DNA of 5,630 bases. Origin: an uncultured Chloroflexota bacterium. Its GTDB lineage: Bacteria > Chloroflexota > Dehalococcoidia > Dehalococcoidales > RBG-16-60-22. This document shows positions 4,636 through 5,630 of the stretch, piece after piece. The stretch spans positions 1 to 5,630 of the forward strand of contig CAIWTG010000153.1 of the NCBI GenBank assembly GCA_903915565.1. The letters run 5' to 3'. Below the pieces are notes generated by a model, which had not been told where the DNA came from, ran no database searches, and worked only from the letters and a program-made list of their open reading frames with translations. Position 1 is the stretch's first letter; each line of letters begins with the position of its first letter. A program made the translations under genes and the position numbers.

Positions 4636-5630
4636 TTATTGTGGTGTAGCGGGAGGTGTAGCGGTCCCGAACTTCCCAAGCGTCTCTGCCATGCGTTTCT
4701 TAGCTTCGTCAGAGATTCTCACGTAGCGTTCTGTTGTGCGAATATCGCTATGACCGAGAAACGCTTTGATGTCATAGATGCTGTGCGACTGACCCAAAAT
4801 GTCACCAGCCGAGTGTCTTAGCTCATGAAAGCGTGTCATACCGCATAGCTCTGTCTTCTTCACGATACGAGCAATCCAATATCTAAAGCTATTATCGTGA
4901 GGGTCTATCGGTTTTCCATGTTTCAGAAAGACTCTCTTGTTCTTACGAGGCAATGATTCGAAAATCTTTCTAACGTCTGGGCTAAAGGGTATGATTCGCT
5001 CTTTGGCTTTCTTGTCTTTCTTGCTTCTGCCTTTAGGATTAAACGTCTCTTTTCGAGTTATACTGACGACGTTATGCTCAAAGTCTATATTAGACCATTC
5101 GAGCGTAATCATCTCGCCGAAACGTAGAGCGAGCTTCGCTGAGCAATAATAATGAGGGAAATACTCTGGCTTCAGCTCTTTGCATCGATTAAAGAATAGA
5201 TTGAATCTATCAGGCGTATTAAGCGTAACGATTATTTTCTCATCGTCGACATTGATAAGCCCGACTTGCGTCAAAGGATTCTTATCGATACGTTCCCATT
5301 TTATTGCGACATTGAACATCGCTTTGAACGTCTTGAGATGATTATTGACCGTATTGTCTTTACGGTCAGTATCTTTTAACCATATCTTATAATCTTCAAA
5401 GACTTTAATTCTCAGCTCATTAAGTCTTTGTATGTGAGGATATTTGTCGTCGAGAAATATCACAAGGTCTTTAAAGATGCCTTTATAGGTCTTGTGCGTC
5501 TCTTTGGCATAGTTGTTCCAGACATAGTTAAGGTATTCTTTGATAAAGTCTTTGTAGGGGACAGTGCCGATTTCTTTAATCCCAAGTTGAATATTTTCAA
5601 TCTGCTCTCTACGCACATCAAGATACTCTC
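4636..5630 (-). CDS. Tyrosine recombinase/phage-type integrase, N-terminus beyond the right edge
   Basis: This is a site-specific recombinase that cuts and rejoins DNA through a tyrosine intermediate. The numbering used here starts at the GTG at 5614-5616, which gives 326 residues. Residues about 20-110 are the SAM-like core-binding domain (KDFIKEYLNYVWNNYAKETHKTY...NNHLKTFKAMFNVAIKWERI, then KNP). Residues about 130-305 are the catalytic domain with the full set: Arg165 (ALRFGE), lysines at 195-205 before ERIIPF, His264 and Arg267 (FHELRH), His289 (LGHSD) and nucleophile Tyr298 (ERYVR). There is no integron-integrase extra patch. The tail TATPPATPQ is low in complexity. The frame stays open past the GTG to the window edge (EYLDV before RREQ) and that GTG has no good ribosome site, so the true start and probably an arm-binding domain lie outside. 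The DNA is much more AT-rich than the autotransporter gene, which fits acquired DNA. Confidence 0.88.
   Translation of the reverse strand, partial: EYLDVRREQIENIQLGIKEIGTVPYKDFIKEYLNYVWNNYAKETHKTYKGIFKDLVIFLDDKYPHIQRLNELRIKVFEDYKIWLKDTDRKDNTVNNHLKTFKAMFNVAIKWERIDKNPLTQVGLINVDDEKIIVTLNTPDRFNLFFNRCKELKPEYFPHYYCSAKLALRFGEMITLEWSNIDFEHNVVSITRKETFNPKGRSKKDKKAKERIIPFSPDVRKIFESLPRKNKRVFLKHGKPIDPHDNSFRYWIARIVKKTELCGMTRFHELRHSAGDILGQSHSIYDIKAFLGHSDIRTTERYVRISDEAKKRMAETLGKFGTATPPATPQ

Noticed and set aside
5614..5616. GTG at the apparent start of the recombinase as its true start
   Set aside because: The frame continues open to the window edge with family-like residues, and no ribosome site precedes this GTG, so it is most likely an internal Val codon.
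4636..5630. Integron integrase with the nested hairpin as an attC site
   Set aside because: The protein lacks the additional integron-integrase patch before the HxxR region, and the hairpin lacks the paired R/L core boxes ending GTTRRRY. There is no cassette array.

Overview
The window carries three protein-coding loci, all on the minus strand. From right to left these are a tyrosine recombinase cut by the right edge, a large secreted autotransporter, and a short omptin-like outer-membrane protease fragment. I find no convincing gene on the plus strand, no tRNA or rRNA, and no CRISPR array. The organism must be a diderm: the autotransporter has a complete outer-membrane barrel ending in Phe, and omptins are outer-membrane barrels that in characterised members need LPS. 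The PATR-rich, Thr/Gly/Asn-rich passenger, the separate intergenic repeat motifs and the mixed base composition resemble environmental candidate phyla such as Omnitrophota. That placement is an impression from family style and is weak; a proteobacterium cannot be excluded.

Layout. Positions 1-48 hold the end of the omptin-like frame, and 1-50 also holds an open stretch in another frame that runs off the left edge. Positions 46-561 encode an exported protein of 171 aa. It matches the N-terminal half of omptins through the catalytic Asp-x-Asp pair and then stops, so it looks truncated. Positions 562-779 are non-coding, with a good promoter for the omptin-like gene and a cluster of GGGAC-type inverted motifs that look like a REP or mini-transposon relic. 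Positions 780-4295 encode the 1171-aa autotransporter: signal peptide, beta-helix passenger with at least five PATR motifs, helical linker, 12-strand-type barrel. Positions 4296-4635 are non-coding, with the autotransporter promoter (a 10-bp palindrome lies in its spacer), a GC-rich structured stretch, and a 61-bp nested hairpin that includes a bidirectional terminator. Positions 4636-5630 encode the recombinase, in visibly more AT-rich DNA, which suggests the edge of an integrated element.

How the genes may work together. The autotransporter and the omptin-like gene each have their own sigma70-like promoter, and the two promoters share the same -10 block (GGTATACTT). In Shigella the omptin IcsP trims the autotransporter IcsA, so an omptin beside an autotransporter is suggestive. 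Here, however, the omptin lacks its second catalytic half. The recombinase is probably unrelated in function and marks a mobile-element boundary.
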